Shown here piece after piece: positions 52,309 through 61,241 of a stretch of DNA of 64,000 nucleotides (positions are counted from its first letter, which is position 1; every line of letters starts with the position of its first letter). The stretch comes from Pseudomonas sp. PB106 (lineage in GTDB: Bacteria > Pseudomonadota > Gammaproteobacteria > Pseudomonadales > Pseudomonadaceae), in NCBI RefSeq assembly GCF_009764645.1, contig NZ_RWIM01000017.1, forward strand, positions 62,001 through 126,000. The letters are read 5' to 3'. The translations under genes and the position numbers were made by a program. The notes beneath the pieces were generated by a model, which was given only the letters and a program-made list of their open reading frames with translations, ran no database searches and was not told the origin of the DNA.

Positions 52309-53427
52309 TTAGCGCGAGCCGGGCCAACCTGCTTTTTCGAGCGCGGCGAGCAGCGTTTCCGCGTCCAAGCCTTGCACGGAATGCCCATTGCCCTCGGTGC
52401 TGTCGCTGGCGAGCAAGGCGTTGATGATCGCTTCCTCGACCGCCTCAGTGGCCGCCAGAAACAGCTCGCTGATGTGATCGTTATTGACCATGCGCAAGCC
52501 GTCGCAGGTTGGCGCGCCTCTGCCTTCGTAGGCTGCTGGCGGGACGTGGTCGTTGCCGGTGGCGAAGGCGATGAAGATGTCGCCGCTGTGATCTTCGTTA
52601 CCGCCGCCGGTGCGGGCCAGGCCGAGGCTCGCCCGTTGCGCTAGACGCGTGCATTGATGGGGTAACAGCGGCGCGTCTGTCGCCAGGCACACGACAATCG
52701 AACCCATGCCTGGGTGCGGTAGGGAAGCGCGCAGAAACGGCGAATCCTTCTGTTCCATGGAGCGCCCGACCGGGTAACCGTCGACGCGCAATTCGCTGCG
52801 AATGCCGTGGTTGGCCTGGACGATGGCGCCGACAGTCCAGCCGCCCTGCACATCGCTCAACTGGCGCGAGGCGGTGCCGATGCCACCCTTGAATTCGTGG
52901 CAGATCATGCCGCTGCCACCGCCGACCGCGCCTTCCACAACAGGCCCGTCAGTGGCTGTATTCAAGGCCTCAGCGACGTGCAGCGGTTTGACGTGGAAAC
53001 CGTTGATGTCATTGATCAGGCCATCGTAAGTCTCCAGCACCACTGGCATGTTCCAGTAGAGACGACCGTCGTCCGGTTGCTGCTCACGGTCCAGCGCAAT
53101 CAGCGCATCACGCACCACGCCGAGGCTGTGGGTATTGGTGAAGGCAATCGGGCTGGTGAGCAAACCGGCTTCGCGAATCCACTCAAGGCCCGTGGCATCG
53201 CCATTGCCGTTGAGCACATGCACCCCGGCGAAACACGGTTGCTGGTTGGTCGAACCCCGACGCGGTTCGATCAGCGTGACGCCGGTGCAGATGTCCCGAC
53301 CGGCCTCGCTACGACCGCGCACATTGCTATGGCCGACTCGCACACCGGGCACATCGGTGATCGCGTTGAGCGGGCCGGGTTGCATCTGGCCAATGCGAAT
53401 GTTGAGGTCACGGGCACGAGGTTTCAT
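52309..53427 (-). CDS. P1/DmpA family aminopeptidase (BapA-type)
   Basis: A 372-residue N-terminal-nucleophile peptidase of family S58. Self-cleavage is expected between G242 and S243 in PHPGMGSIVVCLATDAPLLP, where Ser becomes the nucleophile. GVRVGHSNV and GLINDINGFHV are family stretches. DmpA relatives cut D-Ala or beta-amino acid peptides. No signal peptide. A GC hairpin (about 53463-53484) lies upstream. Divergent from the LuxR gene. Confidence 0.9.
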   Translation of the reverse strand: MKPRARDLNIRIGQMQPGPLNAITDVPGVRVGHSNVRGRSEAGRDICTGVTLIEPRRGSTNQQPCFAGVHVLNGNGDATGLEWIREAGLLTSPIAFTNTHSLGVVRDALIALDREQQPDDGRLYWNMPVVLETYDGLINDINGFHVKPLHVAEALNTATDGPVVEGAVGGGSGMICHEFKGGIGTASRQLSDVQGGWTVGAIVQANHGIRSELRVDGYPVGRSMEQKDSPFLRASLPHPGMGSIVVCLATDAPLLPHQCTRLAQRASLGLARTGGGNEDHSGDIFIAFATGNDHVPPAAYEGRGAPTCDGLRMVNNDHISELFLAATEAVEEAIINALLASDSTEGNGHSVQGLDAETLLAALEKAGWPGSR

Positions 53428-53606
53428 CGATTCTTGTCTCTCTTTAAAGGCAGATAAAAATGGCCCGGTGTTGCAACCGGGCCGGGTTGAACTCGGCCAT
53501 GCGACACCGCATGATGCGGCGGGCCGGTATTCATAACGGGGGTCAGCCTATCGGGCCGATCGCGCCTGACCCATTCCCATCATGGGTTACACCGAAGGGG
53601 TAGAAC

Positions 53607-54386
53607 GTGGACGCGTTGTTGCAGGAATTGCCGGTGCATCAGAGCCTGGCGCGGGTATTTGCCAGTGTCGGGCAGGACGGGTTCTGGCGTGCGCTGGTCG
53701 ACACCCTGCGCTTGCTGGTGCCCGTGGACAACGCGCTGGTGGCGGTGATGAAAGCCGGACAAATACCGCAATTGCTGATCGACTTCGACAGCAAAGGCAG
53801 TGCCGCCGAACAGGAGGAACTGGCCGATTACACCGCCGGCATGTACCTGCTCGATCCGTTTTATCAAGCCGCGTCGGTGGGCATCAGCGATGGCCTACAC
53901 AGTCTGGCTTCGGTCGCGCCGGACCAGTTTCTACACAGCGAGTACTACCAGAGCTACTTCCGATCGGTGGTCGGCGAGGACGAGTTGCAGTTCATGATCA
54001 ACCTCGAAGCAGGCGTGCTCGGATTGTCCTTGGGGCGTTCGACGGCGTTCGGCTTGGCCGAGCAGGGCAGGTTGCTATGCGTGAGGGACTGGGTGTTGGC
54101 GGCGATGCGCAGACACGTGCAGTTGCTGCCACCGCAGGGGCCGGTGGCTGACGTGGCGGTCGGTGACCTGGCGACGTTGCTCGATCGCTTCGATGCCCGA
54201 CTGACCGCCCGCGAAGTCGATACGGCGCGGCTGATTCTGCGGGGCTTCTCCAGCAAAGCGATTGCCCAGCAGCTGGGCATTTCACCGGAGACGGTGAAAG
54301 TGCATCGGCGCAATCTTTATCAGAAGCTCAACGTCAGCGGGCATGGAGAGTTGTTTGCGCTGGTGTTGCGCCCACACGTGAACTGA
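53607..54386 (+). CDS. LuxR-type transcriptional regulator
   Basis: A 259-residue regulator. The C-terminal HTH (LTAREVDTARLILRGFSSKAIAQQLGI, then SPETVKVHRRNLYQKLNV) is clear. The N-terminal ~180 residues do not show the autoinducer-binding Trp/Tyr/Asp pattern, so an orphan regulator is more likely than a quorum sensor. GTG start at 53607 with GAAGGGG upstream. Confidence 0.86.
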   Translation: MDALLQELPVHQSLARVFASVGQDGFWRALVDTLRLLVPVDNALVAVMKAGQIPQLLIDFDSKGSAAEQEELADYTAGMYLLDPFYQAASVGISDGLHSLASVAPDQFLHSEYYQSYFRSVVGEDELQFMINLEAGVLGLSLGRSTAFGLAEQGRLLCVRDWVLAAMRRHVQLLPPQGPVADVAVGDLATLLDRFDARLTAREVDTARLILRGFSSKAIAQQLGISPETVKVHRRNLYQKLNVSGHGELFALVLRPHVN

Positions 54387-54397
54387 GTCACCGCGAA

Positions 54398-54494
54398 CCC
54401 TTGTAGGAGTGAGCCTGCTCGCGATAGCGGTGTGTCAGATATCACCTATTTGACTGATAGACCGCTATCGCGAGCAGGCTCACTCCTACAAAGG
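54398..54494. repeat. REP pair, GTAGGAGTGAGCCTGCTCGCG type
   Basis: Inverted copies with spacer containing TGTGTCAGATATC, between convergent genes. Confidence 0.9.
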
Positions 54495-54506
54495 AACTTC
54501 TCGGTG

Positions 54507-55448
54507 TCAGATAGCGCGCTGGAAGACTAAAGCCTTGAGTCCGCTTTCAGGATCGACATCCGCAAACTCCGGCGGATTCTCCAGCCGCTGCTCAAAACGC
54601 AGCCCCGGCGCTTCCTGCGTAACGCCATCAATCAGAAAGTCCGAACCGAACGCCGGATCGTTCATGCACGCGAGCACGGTGCCCTGCGCCGTCAACAATT
54701 CCGGCAAGCGGCGCAGTACGCGCTGGTAATCCTTGGTCAGCAGAAAGCTGCCTTTCTGAAACGATGGCGGGTCGATGATCACCAGATCGTAGGGGCCGCT
54801 GTTGATGACTTTACCCCAGGATTTGAACAAGTCGTGGCCGAGGAAACTGACCTTGCTCAGGTCATGGCCGTTCAAGCGGTGATTGTCGCGACCGCGGCTC
54901 AAGGCTGCGCGGGACATGTCCAGATTGACCACGTGATCGGCGCCACCCTCGATCGCGGCCACGGAAAATCCGCAGGTGTAGGCGAACAGATTCAACACAC
55001 GCTTGCCGTTTGCCTGTTCGCGTACCCAGTTGCGGCCGTAGCGCATGTCGAGAAACAACCCGGTGTTTTGCTTGAGGCCCAGATCGACGCGGTATTGCAA
55101 ACCGCCCTCGACAATGGTCATTTCCTCGATCTCACTGCCGACCAGCCATTCAGCGGTGCTTTGTGGCAGATAGCGATGCTGGATCAACAAGGTGTGCGCG
55201 CCGCACTGCTGCCATGCCGGCGAACGGCTGATCTCCAGCAGCAAACGCTTGAGGTCGTCCAGTTGCTCGGGCAGTGGCTCTTTGAACAACGCCACCAGCA
55301 CCACGCCTTGCAGCCAGTCCACGGTCAACTGTTCCAGGCCCGGCCAGCAACGTCCGCGTCCGTGGAACAGGCGACGGGTTTCGCCGGGTGCCGCCGCCAG
55401 CGCGGGCAGCAAATGAGCGTGGAGGGTGGCGAGGGCTTCAGGGTTCAT
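54507..55448 (-). CDS. Class I SAM-dependent RNA methyltransferase (RlmI/RlmK-like)
   Basis: A 313-residue methyltransferase. The SAM-binding motif VLNLFAYTCGFSVAAIEGGA, acidic loop VVNLDMSRAALSRG, and the NPPSF-like IIDPPSFQKG mark 5-methylcytosine rRNA methyltransferase relatives. The N-terminal PUA-like half is short. Target rRNA position unknown. Confidence 0.87.
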   Translation of the reverse strand: MNPEALATLHAHLLPALAAAPGETRRLFHGRGRCWPGLEQLTVDWLQGVVLVALFKEPLPEQLDDLKRLLLEISRSPAWQQCGAHTLLIQHRYLPQSTAEWLVGSEIEEMTIVEGGLQYRVDLGLKQNTGLFLDMRYGRNWVREQANGKRVLNLFAYTCGFSVAAIEGGADHVVNLDMSRAALSRGRDNHRLNGHDLSKVSFLGHDLFKSWGKVINSGPYDLVIIDPPSFQKGSFLLTKDYQRVLRRLPELLTAQGTVLACMNDPAFGSDFLIDGVTQEAPGLRFEQRLENPPEFADVDPESGLKALVFQRAI

Positions 55449-55647
55449 CGGTCACGGTCGGCAAGCAAAAGGGCCGGCATTTTAACCATAAACCAGACGC
55501 CGCGAACGATTGTCGCTGAAGGGCCAAACCGGCCTTTTTGAAAAGAGCTGTATCAAAAATGAATTTCTGCAGAGTCCGCTGCTCATACCAGATAAGCAGC
55601 GGATTCAAGCCGCTAAATCGTTAATGCTATTCAGGGAGTGCAGTTTC

Positions 55648-56061
55648 ATGTGCCCAACACCAACGGCGGACGCGCACCTTCCTGGCGGGTTGATTCTGGT
55701 AGTCGAAGATGATCCGTTGATTCTGGAGTTTCTCTGCGAAATTCTTCAGGAGGAAGGTTTTGTGGTCGAACCGCACACCAGTGCGGACGCGGCTTCGCTC
55801 TATCTGGAGCAGCATGCGCAGCAAGTGGCGCTATTGCTCACCGATATCACCATGCCCGGCACCCTCAACGGTGCTGATTTGGCCAACCTGGTCGGTGACC
55901 GCTGGCCGGAAAAACCGGTGATGGTCATGTCCGGCTATGAAACGCCGGAGACTTCCGGGGTCAAGCATTCGGTGGCGTTCATCAAAAAGCCTTGGGCCAT
56001 CGGTCAGTTGCTCGACTGTGTGGACAGCGCTTTCAAGTCCAAGGCCCCGCGCCTGCACTGA
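55648..56061 (+). CDS. Stand-alone response regulator receiver
   Basis: A 137-residue CheY-like receiver with D66 (LLLTDITMPG), acidic pair E20-D21-D22 and K in FIKKPW. No output domain. The nearby soluble hybrid kinase at 34.6 kb is a possible but unproven partner. Start at 55648 after GGGAG. Confidence 0.88.
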   Translation: MCPTPTADAHLPGGLILVVEDDPLILEFLCEILQEEGFVVEPHTSADAASLYLEQHAQQVALLLTDITMPGTLNGADLANLVGDRWPEKPVMVMSGYETPETSGVKHSVAFIKKPWAIGQLLDCVDSAFKSKAPRLH

Positions 56062-56130
56062 CACGCTGGGTGAATCGGCCCGGCAAGTGCTACATTGCCG
56101 GCCCGGTTTCTTGTCAGAGGATGCGACGTT

Positions 56131-56796
56131 TTGTCTGCTCACGATTCTGTTTTCGATCGCGCGTTCGGCGCGTTCCTGTTCGACATGGACGGCACCGTCC
56201 TCAATTCCATCGCCGCTGCCGAGCGCATCTGGTCAGCGTGGGCCGTGCGTCATGGGGTTGATGTGGCAACATTCCTGCCGACCATTCACGGTGCGCGAGC
56301 CATCGACACGATCAATCGCCTGAACCTGCCCGGCGTCGATGCCGAGGCGCAAGCGGCGTTAATCACCCAAGCGGAAATCGAAGACGTCGAAGGCATTGTC
56401 GAGATTCCCGGCGCGGCAGCGTTTCTCAACAGTCTGCCGAAAGATCGCTGGGCGATGGTGACCTCGGCGCCACGGGATCTGGCCTTGCGGCGCATGGCGG
56501 CGGCGGGAATTCCCGAGCCTTTGCTGATGATTACCGCTGAAGATGTGCAGGCGGGCAAACCGGATCCGGCGGGTTATCTGCTGGCCGCCAAACGTCTGGG
56601 ACTCGAACCGTGCGATTGCCTGATTTTCGAAGACGCCACGGTCGGGATCCAGGCGGCTGAAGCGGCCGGCGCGCCGTTGGTGATCATCACCACCACGCAT
56701 CAGCATCCGCTGCAAACGGCGCATGCAACGTTGGCCAGTTACGCGGACCTCCGCGTTGAAGTCGACAGTGATGGTCTGCGCCTGCAACGCCACTGA
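56131..56796 (+). CDS. HAD-superfamily phosphatase (YfbT/YniC-like)
   Basis: A 221-residue HAD-IA hydrolase. Motif I LFDMDGTVLNS, motif II VTSAPRDL, motif III/IV GKPDPAGYLLAA and FEDATVGIQAA are present. Likely acts on sugar phosphates. TTG start at 56131 (MSAHDSVFD after translation) chosen because AGAGG lies 10 bases upstream. Confidence 0.86.
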   Translation: MSAHDSVFDRAFGAFLFDMDGTVLNSIAAAERIWSAWAVRHGVDVATFLPTIHGARAIDTINRLNLPGVDAEAQAALITQAEIEDVEGIVEIPGAAAFLNSLPKDRWAMVTSAPRDLALRRMAAAGIPEPLLMITAEDVQAGKPDPAGYLLAAKRLGLEPCDCLIFEDATVGIQAAEAAGAPLVIITTTHQHPLQTAHATLASYADLRVEVDSDGLRLQRH

Positions 56797-56808
56797 CACA
56801 CCGTAATT

Positions 56809-56902
56809 CCTTGTAGGAGTGAGCCTGCTCGCGATTGCGGTGTGTCAGACCCACAGATTTCACTGACAGACCGCGATCGCGAGCAGGCTCACTCCTACAA
56901 GG
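56809..56902. repeat. REP pair, GTAGGAGTGAGCCTGCTCGCG type
   Basis: Inverted copies between the convergent HAD and ICMT-like genes. Confidence 0.9.
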
Positions 56903-56917
56903 GGTGGTCTTCGGTAA

Positions 56918-57577
56918 TCAGTAAACACCCGGCACCAGCCGCCAACTCCGCGCGCAGTAAGCGTCGTACTCCGCGCCAAACTGCGCACGCAGCAGCGCCT
57001 CTTCAGAATGAATCCGGGCAATCAGCGGAATCAACGTCAGCGCCGCCAGCAGTAATCCGACCGTTGAGCGAAACGCCAGCGCCCAGCCCACGGCATTGAT
57101 CACCAGCCCCAGATAACTCGGGTTGCGCAGGTGCTGATAGATGCCATCGGTGACCAACCGATGCCCCGGCTGAATCGCCACCAAGCCGCTAAACCGTCGC
57201 CCAAGCACAAACACTGGCCACAACCGCAGCGCGCCGCCGACGATAAACAGCAACGCCCCCAACCAGCGCACGCCGTCGCCACCGAACGTCCAGACGTTCA
57301 CCCGGTCGCAGTAAGCAGGCAAAAAACCACTGAGCAAACCGATCACGGCAAACGCCGGCAGCACCCAGCGATTGGCGCGGTCTTCGCGTTTGCCAGAGCT
57401 GAGATTGACTTCGGTAAACAGCGACGCCACCACCATCGCCACGGTTGCCAAAGCCACCACGACCAGCGAGCCGTGGGAGAAAAAGATCGCCACGCCGCCA
57501 ATGCCCCACACCGCCAGGCCCAGGTAGGCGAGGGTGGCGAGCACGGCGACCACGGTCATTTGCGCGGACATTCTCAT
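56918..57577 (-). CDS. Isoprenylcysteine carboxyl methyltransferase-like membrane protein
   Basis: A 219-residue membrane protein with about five TM segments. The C-terminal GHRLVTDGIYQHLRNPSYLG and the following RIHSEEALLRAQFGAEYDAY are the SAM-binding hallmark of the ICMT/PEMT family. Bacterial substrates are unknown. Start at 57577 (MRMSAQMTVV). Confidence 0.85.
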   Translation of the reverse strand: MRMSAQMTVVAVLATLAYLGLAVWGIGGVAIFFSHGSLVVVALATVAMVVASLFTEVNLSSGKREDRANRWVLPAFAVIGLLSGFLPAYCDRVNVWTFGGDGVRWLGALLFIVGGALRLWPVFVLGRRFSGLVAIQPGHRLVTDGIYQHLRNPSYLGLVINAVGWALAFRSTVGLLLAALTLIPLIARIHSEEALLRAQFGAEYDAYCARSWRLVPGVY

Positions 57578-57668
57578 GGCGATCTCACGGCGGATGGCTG
57601 ATTCGGTCAGTGTAGATCCGTCACAAAATCTGTGGCTGAGCACTGCGTTCAGGATGGTCACAAAACAT

Positions 57669-57760
57669 TGTGGGAGCTGGCTTGCCAGCGATAGCGGAGG
57701 GTCAGTCACCCTCGATTTTGGCTGTTCCGGCCTAATCGCTGGCAAGCCAGCTCCCACAGG
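57669..57760. repeat. REP pair, GTGGGAGCTGGCTTGCCAGCGAT type
   Basis: Inverted copies upstream of the ICMT-like gene; a single REP of another subtype (TGTGGGAGCGAGCTTGCTCG, 57801-57820) follows before the LysR gene. Confidence 0.9.
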
Positions 57761-57833
57761 GATTGGCGTCGTACAGAGGACATCAAATCCCTACTGAACC
57801 TGTGGGAGCGAGCTTGCTCGCGAAGGGGCCATC

Positions 57834-58730
57834 TCAGTCAGCGGAAATCTCGCCGTCAGTCAGCACTTTGCGGAACGTTTCCACCAACGGCCGCAAATTG
57901 ACCCGGTGCCACGCCGCCCACAATGGCGTGGTCAACGTCAGCCACGGCACTTCACGCAACACCACCCCGGGCGGTGCGTTATGGCTCAAGCCCTTCTGGA
58001 TCATCGCAATCCCCAGCCCCGACGCCACCAGCCCCAGTGCGGTAAACGGCTCGGTCGCCTGCATGCGCACATCCGGGGTGAAGCCTGCGCGGATGCACGC
58101 GCTGACGAATTCGTCGTTGGCATCCTGGCGCGGCTGCACGCCGATCCATTCCTGACCAGCCAAATCCTCGGGCTTCAGTGAAGCCTGCTGCGCCAACCGA
58201 TGATGCTCGGGCAACGCCAGCAGCATTGGATCATCCAGCACCTGAAACCCCAGCAGATCCGGGTCGTCAGCGGTCGGCGGCTCACTCACCAAGGCAATAT
58301 CGAGACTACGCTGTCGCAAGCCTTCCAGTTGCTCGGCGGAACTGAGGTTGTACAGCGCAACGTGGACGTTGGGGCGATCGCCGCGCAGCACGCGCAAGGC
58401 ATTCGGCAGCACCCCGGCGTGCATGGCGTTTTCGATGTAGCCGATGCACAAACCACCTTCTTCGCCACGGCCCAGACGCTTGCCGAGGGATTCCAGGCGA
58501 TTGGCGTGGGTGAGCAGGGCGCGGGTTTCGGCGAGGAAGATCTGGCCATCGCGGGTCAGGCGGATGCGCTGCTGGCTGCGCTCGAACAGGGTCAGGCCCA
58601 AACGTTCTTCGAGCTGGGCGATCTGCCGGCTCAGTGGCGACTGGGAAATATGCAGCCGTTCGGCGGCGCGGCCGACGTGTTCTTCCTCGGCGACTACAAC
58701 GAAATAGCGCAATTGACGGATGTCGATCAT
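57834..58730 (-). CDS. LysR family transcriptional regulator
   Basis: A 298-residue LysR protein. The N-terminal HTH MIDIRQLRYFVVVAEEEHVG...HISQSPLSRQIAQLEERLG is complete, followed by the substrate-binding domain. Divergent from the aldo/keto reductase operon at 58844 with 113 bases between, so likely controls it. Start at 58730. Confidence 0.92.
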   Translation of the reverse strand: MIDIRQLRYFVVVAEEEHVGRAAERLHISQSPLSRQIAQLEERLGLTLFERSQQRIRLTRDGQIFLAETRALLTHANRLESLGKRLGRGEEGGLCIGYIENAMHAGVLPNALRVLRGDRPNVHVALYNLSSAEQLEGLRQRSLDIALVSEPPTADDPDLLGFQVLDDPMLLALPEHHRLAQQASLKPEDLAGQEWIGVQPRQDANDEFVSACIRAGFTPDVRMQATEPFTALGLVASGLGIAMIQKGLSHNAPPGVVLREVPWLTLTTPLWAAWHRVNLRPLVETFRKVLTDGEISAD

Positions 58731-58843
58731 GTCAGACCTATAGGGACTCAAGTGCTGCACATTATGTCTTGGACGGTCTCGGTGTCGCAATCTAGGATCT
58801 GCTCAACGGTCACACAGACCCAGAACCTATCGAGGAAAAACCA

Positions 58844-59866
58844 ATGAGCTTGAAAGACAAACTGCCCGGTCAACTGGGCTTCGGCACCGCGCCACTGGGC
58901 AACATGTTCCGCGCCATTCCCGAAGCGGAAGCGCAAGCCACCGTGCATGCCGCGTGGGAGGCTGGCGTGCGTTATTTCGACACCGCGCCGTTCTATGGCT
59001 CCGGACTGTCGGAAATCCGCCTCGGCGAAGCGCTCAAGCAATACAAGCGTGACGACTACGTGCTCAGCAGCAAGGTCGGCCGGGTCATTCTCGATGAAGT
59101 CGAAGATGCCGCCGCCCGCGATCTCGGCGAGAAAAGCGGGGTGTTCGAGCACGGTCGCCCCAACAAGATCGTCAACGACTACAGCGCCGACGCGACCCTG
59201 CGCTCCATCGAAGACAGCCTGAAACGCTTGCAGACTGACCGTCTCGATATCGTTTGGGTACATGACATTGCTCAGGATTTCTACGGCGATCAATGGCTGG
59301 AATACTTCAACCAGGCCCGCACCGGCGCGTTCAAAGTGCTGACCCGCTTGCGCGAAGAAGGCGTGATCAAGGGCTGGGGCCTGGGCGTGAACAAAGTCGA
59401 GCCGTGCGAACTGACCCTCGACCTCAGCGAAGCGCAGCCGGACGGCTTCCTGTTGGCCGGTCGCTACACGCTGCTCGATCACGAACGTCCGCTGCAACGG
59501 CTGATGGATGCAGCGCGGGCGCAGAACGTCGAAATCGTCGTCGGCGGGCCTTACAGCTCGGGCATCCTCGCCGGCGGCTCGCACTTCGAATACCAGCAGG
59601 CCAGCCCTGAAATCATCGCCAAGGTGGAGCAGATCAAACGCATCGCCGCCGCGTACAACGTCGATATCAAGGCCGCTGCGCTACAGTTCTCGCTGGCTAA
59701 TCCTGCTGTTGCGGCGGTGATTCCCGGGGCGAGCAAACCGGGTCGAATCGCTGAAGATGTCGCGGCGCTGTCGGCAACCATTCCTGCCGGTTTCTGGCAG
59801 GCCATGCGCGACGCCAAACTGGTTTCCGAACGTGCACCATTGCCAATCGATGAGGTGAAAGCATGA
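58844..59866 (+). CDS. Aldo/keto reductase
   Basis: A 340-residue AKR. RYFDTAPFYGSG (catalytic Asp, Tyr), a lysine in VLSSKVGR, and histidine in VWVHDI form the tetrad. The sequence is near the D-threo-aldose/L-fucose dehydrogenase group. Its TGA overlaps the next ATG (ATGA). AGGAAAAACC ribosome site. Confidence 0.9.
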   Translation: MSLKDKLPGQLGFGTAPLGNMFRAIPEAEAQATVHAAWEAGVRYFDTAPFYGSGLSEIRLGEALKQYKRDDYVLSSKVGRVILDEVEDAAARDLGEKSGVFEHGRPNKIVNDYSADATLRSIEDSLKRLQTDRLDIVWVHDIAQDFYGDQWLEYFNQARTGAFKVLTRLREEGVIKGWGLGVNKVEPCELTLDLSEAQPDGFLLAGRYTLLDHERPLQRLMDAARAQNVEIVVGGPYSSGILAGGSHFEYQQASPEIIAKVEQIKRIAAAYNVDIKAAALQFSLANPAVAAVIPGASKPGRIAEDVAALSATIPAGFWQAMRDAKLVSERAPLPIDEVKA

Positions 59867-60660
59867 AGATTGATCTGAGTGGAAAACTGGCCATCGTCAG
59901 CGGCAGCACCGCTGGTATCGGTTTGGGCATCAGCCAGTCGCTGGCCGAAGCCGGCGCGACGGTAGTGGTGATCGGCCGCGACACCGGCAAGGTCGAGCAG
60001 GCGTTGGCGAGCATCCGCGAGAAAGTCCCGGGCGCGCAATTGCGCGGTTTGGCTGCGGATCTCGGCACAGCAGAGGGCGCGCAGACTCTGTTCGCCGCCG
60101 AACCGCGCGCCGACATTCTGGTGAACAACCTTGGCATCTTCGACGCTGTCGACTTCTTCGAAGCGCCGGACAGCGAGTGGACGCGTTTCTATGAGGTCAA
60201 TGTGATTTCCGGCGTGCGCCTGGCGCGGCATTACGTGCCGGCGATGGTCGAGCAGGGTTGGGGCCGGGTGATTTTCCTGTCTTCGGAATCCGGTGTGGCA
60301 ACGCCGGCCGACATGATCAATTACGGCGTGACCAAAAGCGCCAATCTGGCGGTGTCCCACGGTTTAGCCAAACGTCTGGCTGGCACCGGGGTGACGGTCA
60401 ATGCGATCCTGCCGGGGCCGACCTTCACCGATGGCCTGCAAGACATGCTTAAAGATGCCGCCGCTGAATCCGGGCGCAACTTGCGCGATGAGGCCGACGC
60501 CTTTGTACTCAAGGCCCGCCCGACCTCGATCATCCAGCGTGTCGCGGACGTTGAAGAGGTTGCGCACCTGGTCACCTATATCGCTTCGCCGCTGTCCTCG
60601 GCCACCACCGGCGCTGCTCTGCGCGTCGATGGCGGCGTGGTCGATAGCCTGACGATCTGA
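59863..60660 (+). CDS. Short-chain dehydrogenase/reductase
   Basis: A 265-residue SDR. Cofactor motif GSTAGIGLG, NNLG motif (VNNLGIF), Ser in FLSSESG and YGVTK catalytic pair are present. Together with the AKR it may interconvert a hydroxyl and a carbonyl on one substrate. Translationally coupled to the AKR. Confidence 0.9.
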   Translation: MKIDLSGKLAIVSGSTAGIGLGISQSLAEAGATVVVIGRDTGKVEQALASIREKVPGAQLRGLAADLGTAEGAQTLFAAEPRADILVNNLGIFDAVDFFEAPDSEWTRFYEVNVISGVRLARHYVPAMVEQGWGRVIFLSSESGVATPADMINYGVTKSANLAVSHGLAKRLAGTGVTVNAILPGPTFTDGLQDMLKDAAAESGRNLRDEADAFVLKARPTSIIQRVADVEEVAHLVTYIASPLSSATTGAALRVDGGVVDSLTI

Positions 60661-60683
60661 ATTCCCCAGAGAGACGTTTATTT

Positions 60684-61094
60684 ATGCCTACAGCATCAGC
60701 AACCATTGATATTCCAGCTTCGGCTGATCAGGTCTGGCAATTGATCGGCGGCTTCAACACGCTGCCGGACTGGCTGCCGTTCATTCCCAACAGTGAACTG
60801 AGCGACGGCGGGCGTGTACGCACGCTGCAAACCGCTGACGGCGGCGTGGTGGTCGAGCGTCTGCAAGCGTTCGACAACGCCGCCAAGACCTACAGCTACT
60901 CCATCGAGCAGGCACCGTTCCCGGCGACGGATTATCTGGCGACGATCAAGGTCGAAGCCCAAGGGCAGGGCGCACGGGTGACGTGGTCGGGGCGCTTCAA
61001 CGCCAAAGGCGTGAGCGATGAGGAAGTGGTGGCGCTGTTTAGCGGGATCTACCAAGGTGGCCTCGACGCACTGCGAGCCAACTACCCAACTTAA
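60684..61094 (+). CDS. SRPBCC (START-like) family protein
   Basis: A 136-residue START/Bet v1-like protein. The DIPASADQVWQLIGGFNTLPDWLP start is typical of polyketide cyclase/ligand-binding SRPBCC proteins. It may bind the product of the AKR-SDR pair. 23 bases after the SDR stop, same strand. Confidence 0.86.
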   Translation: MPTASATIDIPASADQVWQLIGGFNTLPDWLPFIPNSELSDGGRVRTLQTADGGVVVERLQAFDNAAKTYSYSIEQAPFPATDYLATIKVEAQGQGARVTWSGRFNAKGVSDEEVVALFSGIYQGGLDALRANYPT

Positions 61095-61116
61095 TCATCC
61101 AGCACAAAAACCTGTG

Positions 61117-61233
61117 ATGATCGTTCCCACGCTCTGCGTGGGAATGCAGCCCGGGACGCTCCGCGTCCCTTTCGCAAGCTGGAACGCGGAGCGTCCCTTG
61201 AGGCATTCCCACGCAGAGCGTGGGAACGATCAT
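61117..61233. repeat. REP-like pair of a different family (GATCGTTCCCACGCTCTGCG)
   Basis: Perfect inverted arms ATGATCGTTCCCACGCTCTG and CGTGGGAATGC..., with an inner GGGACGCTCCGCG inverted pair. This Pseudomonas intergenic element differs in sequence from the GTAGGAG REPs. Lies between convergent genes. Confidence 0.92.
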
Positions 61234-61241
61234 GTCGGGAA

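Noticed and set aside
53569..53587. ACCCAT-7-ATGGGT inverted repeat before the LuxR gene, as a possible lux box
   Set aside because: Too short and wrong sequence for a lux box; six-base arms occur by chance.
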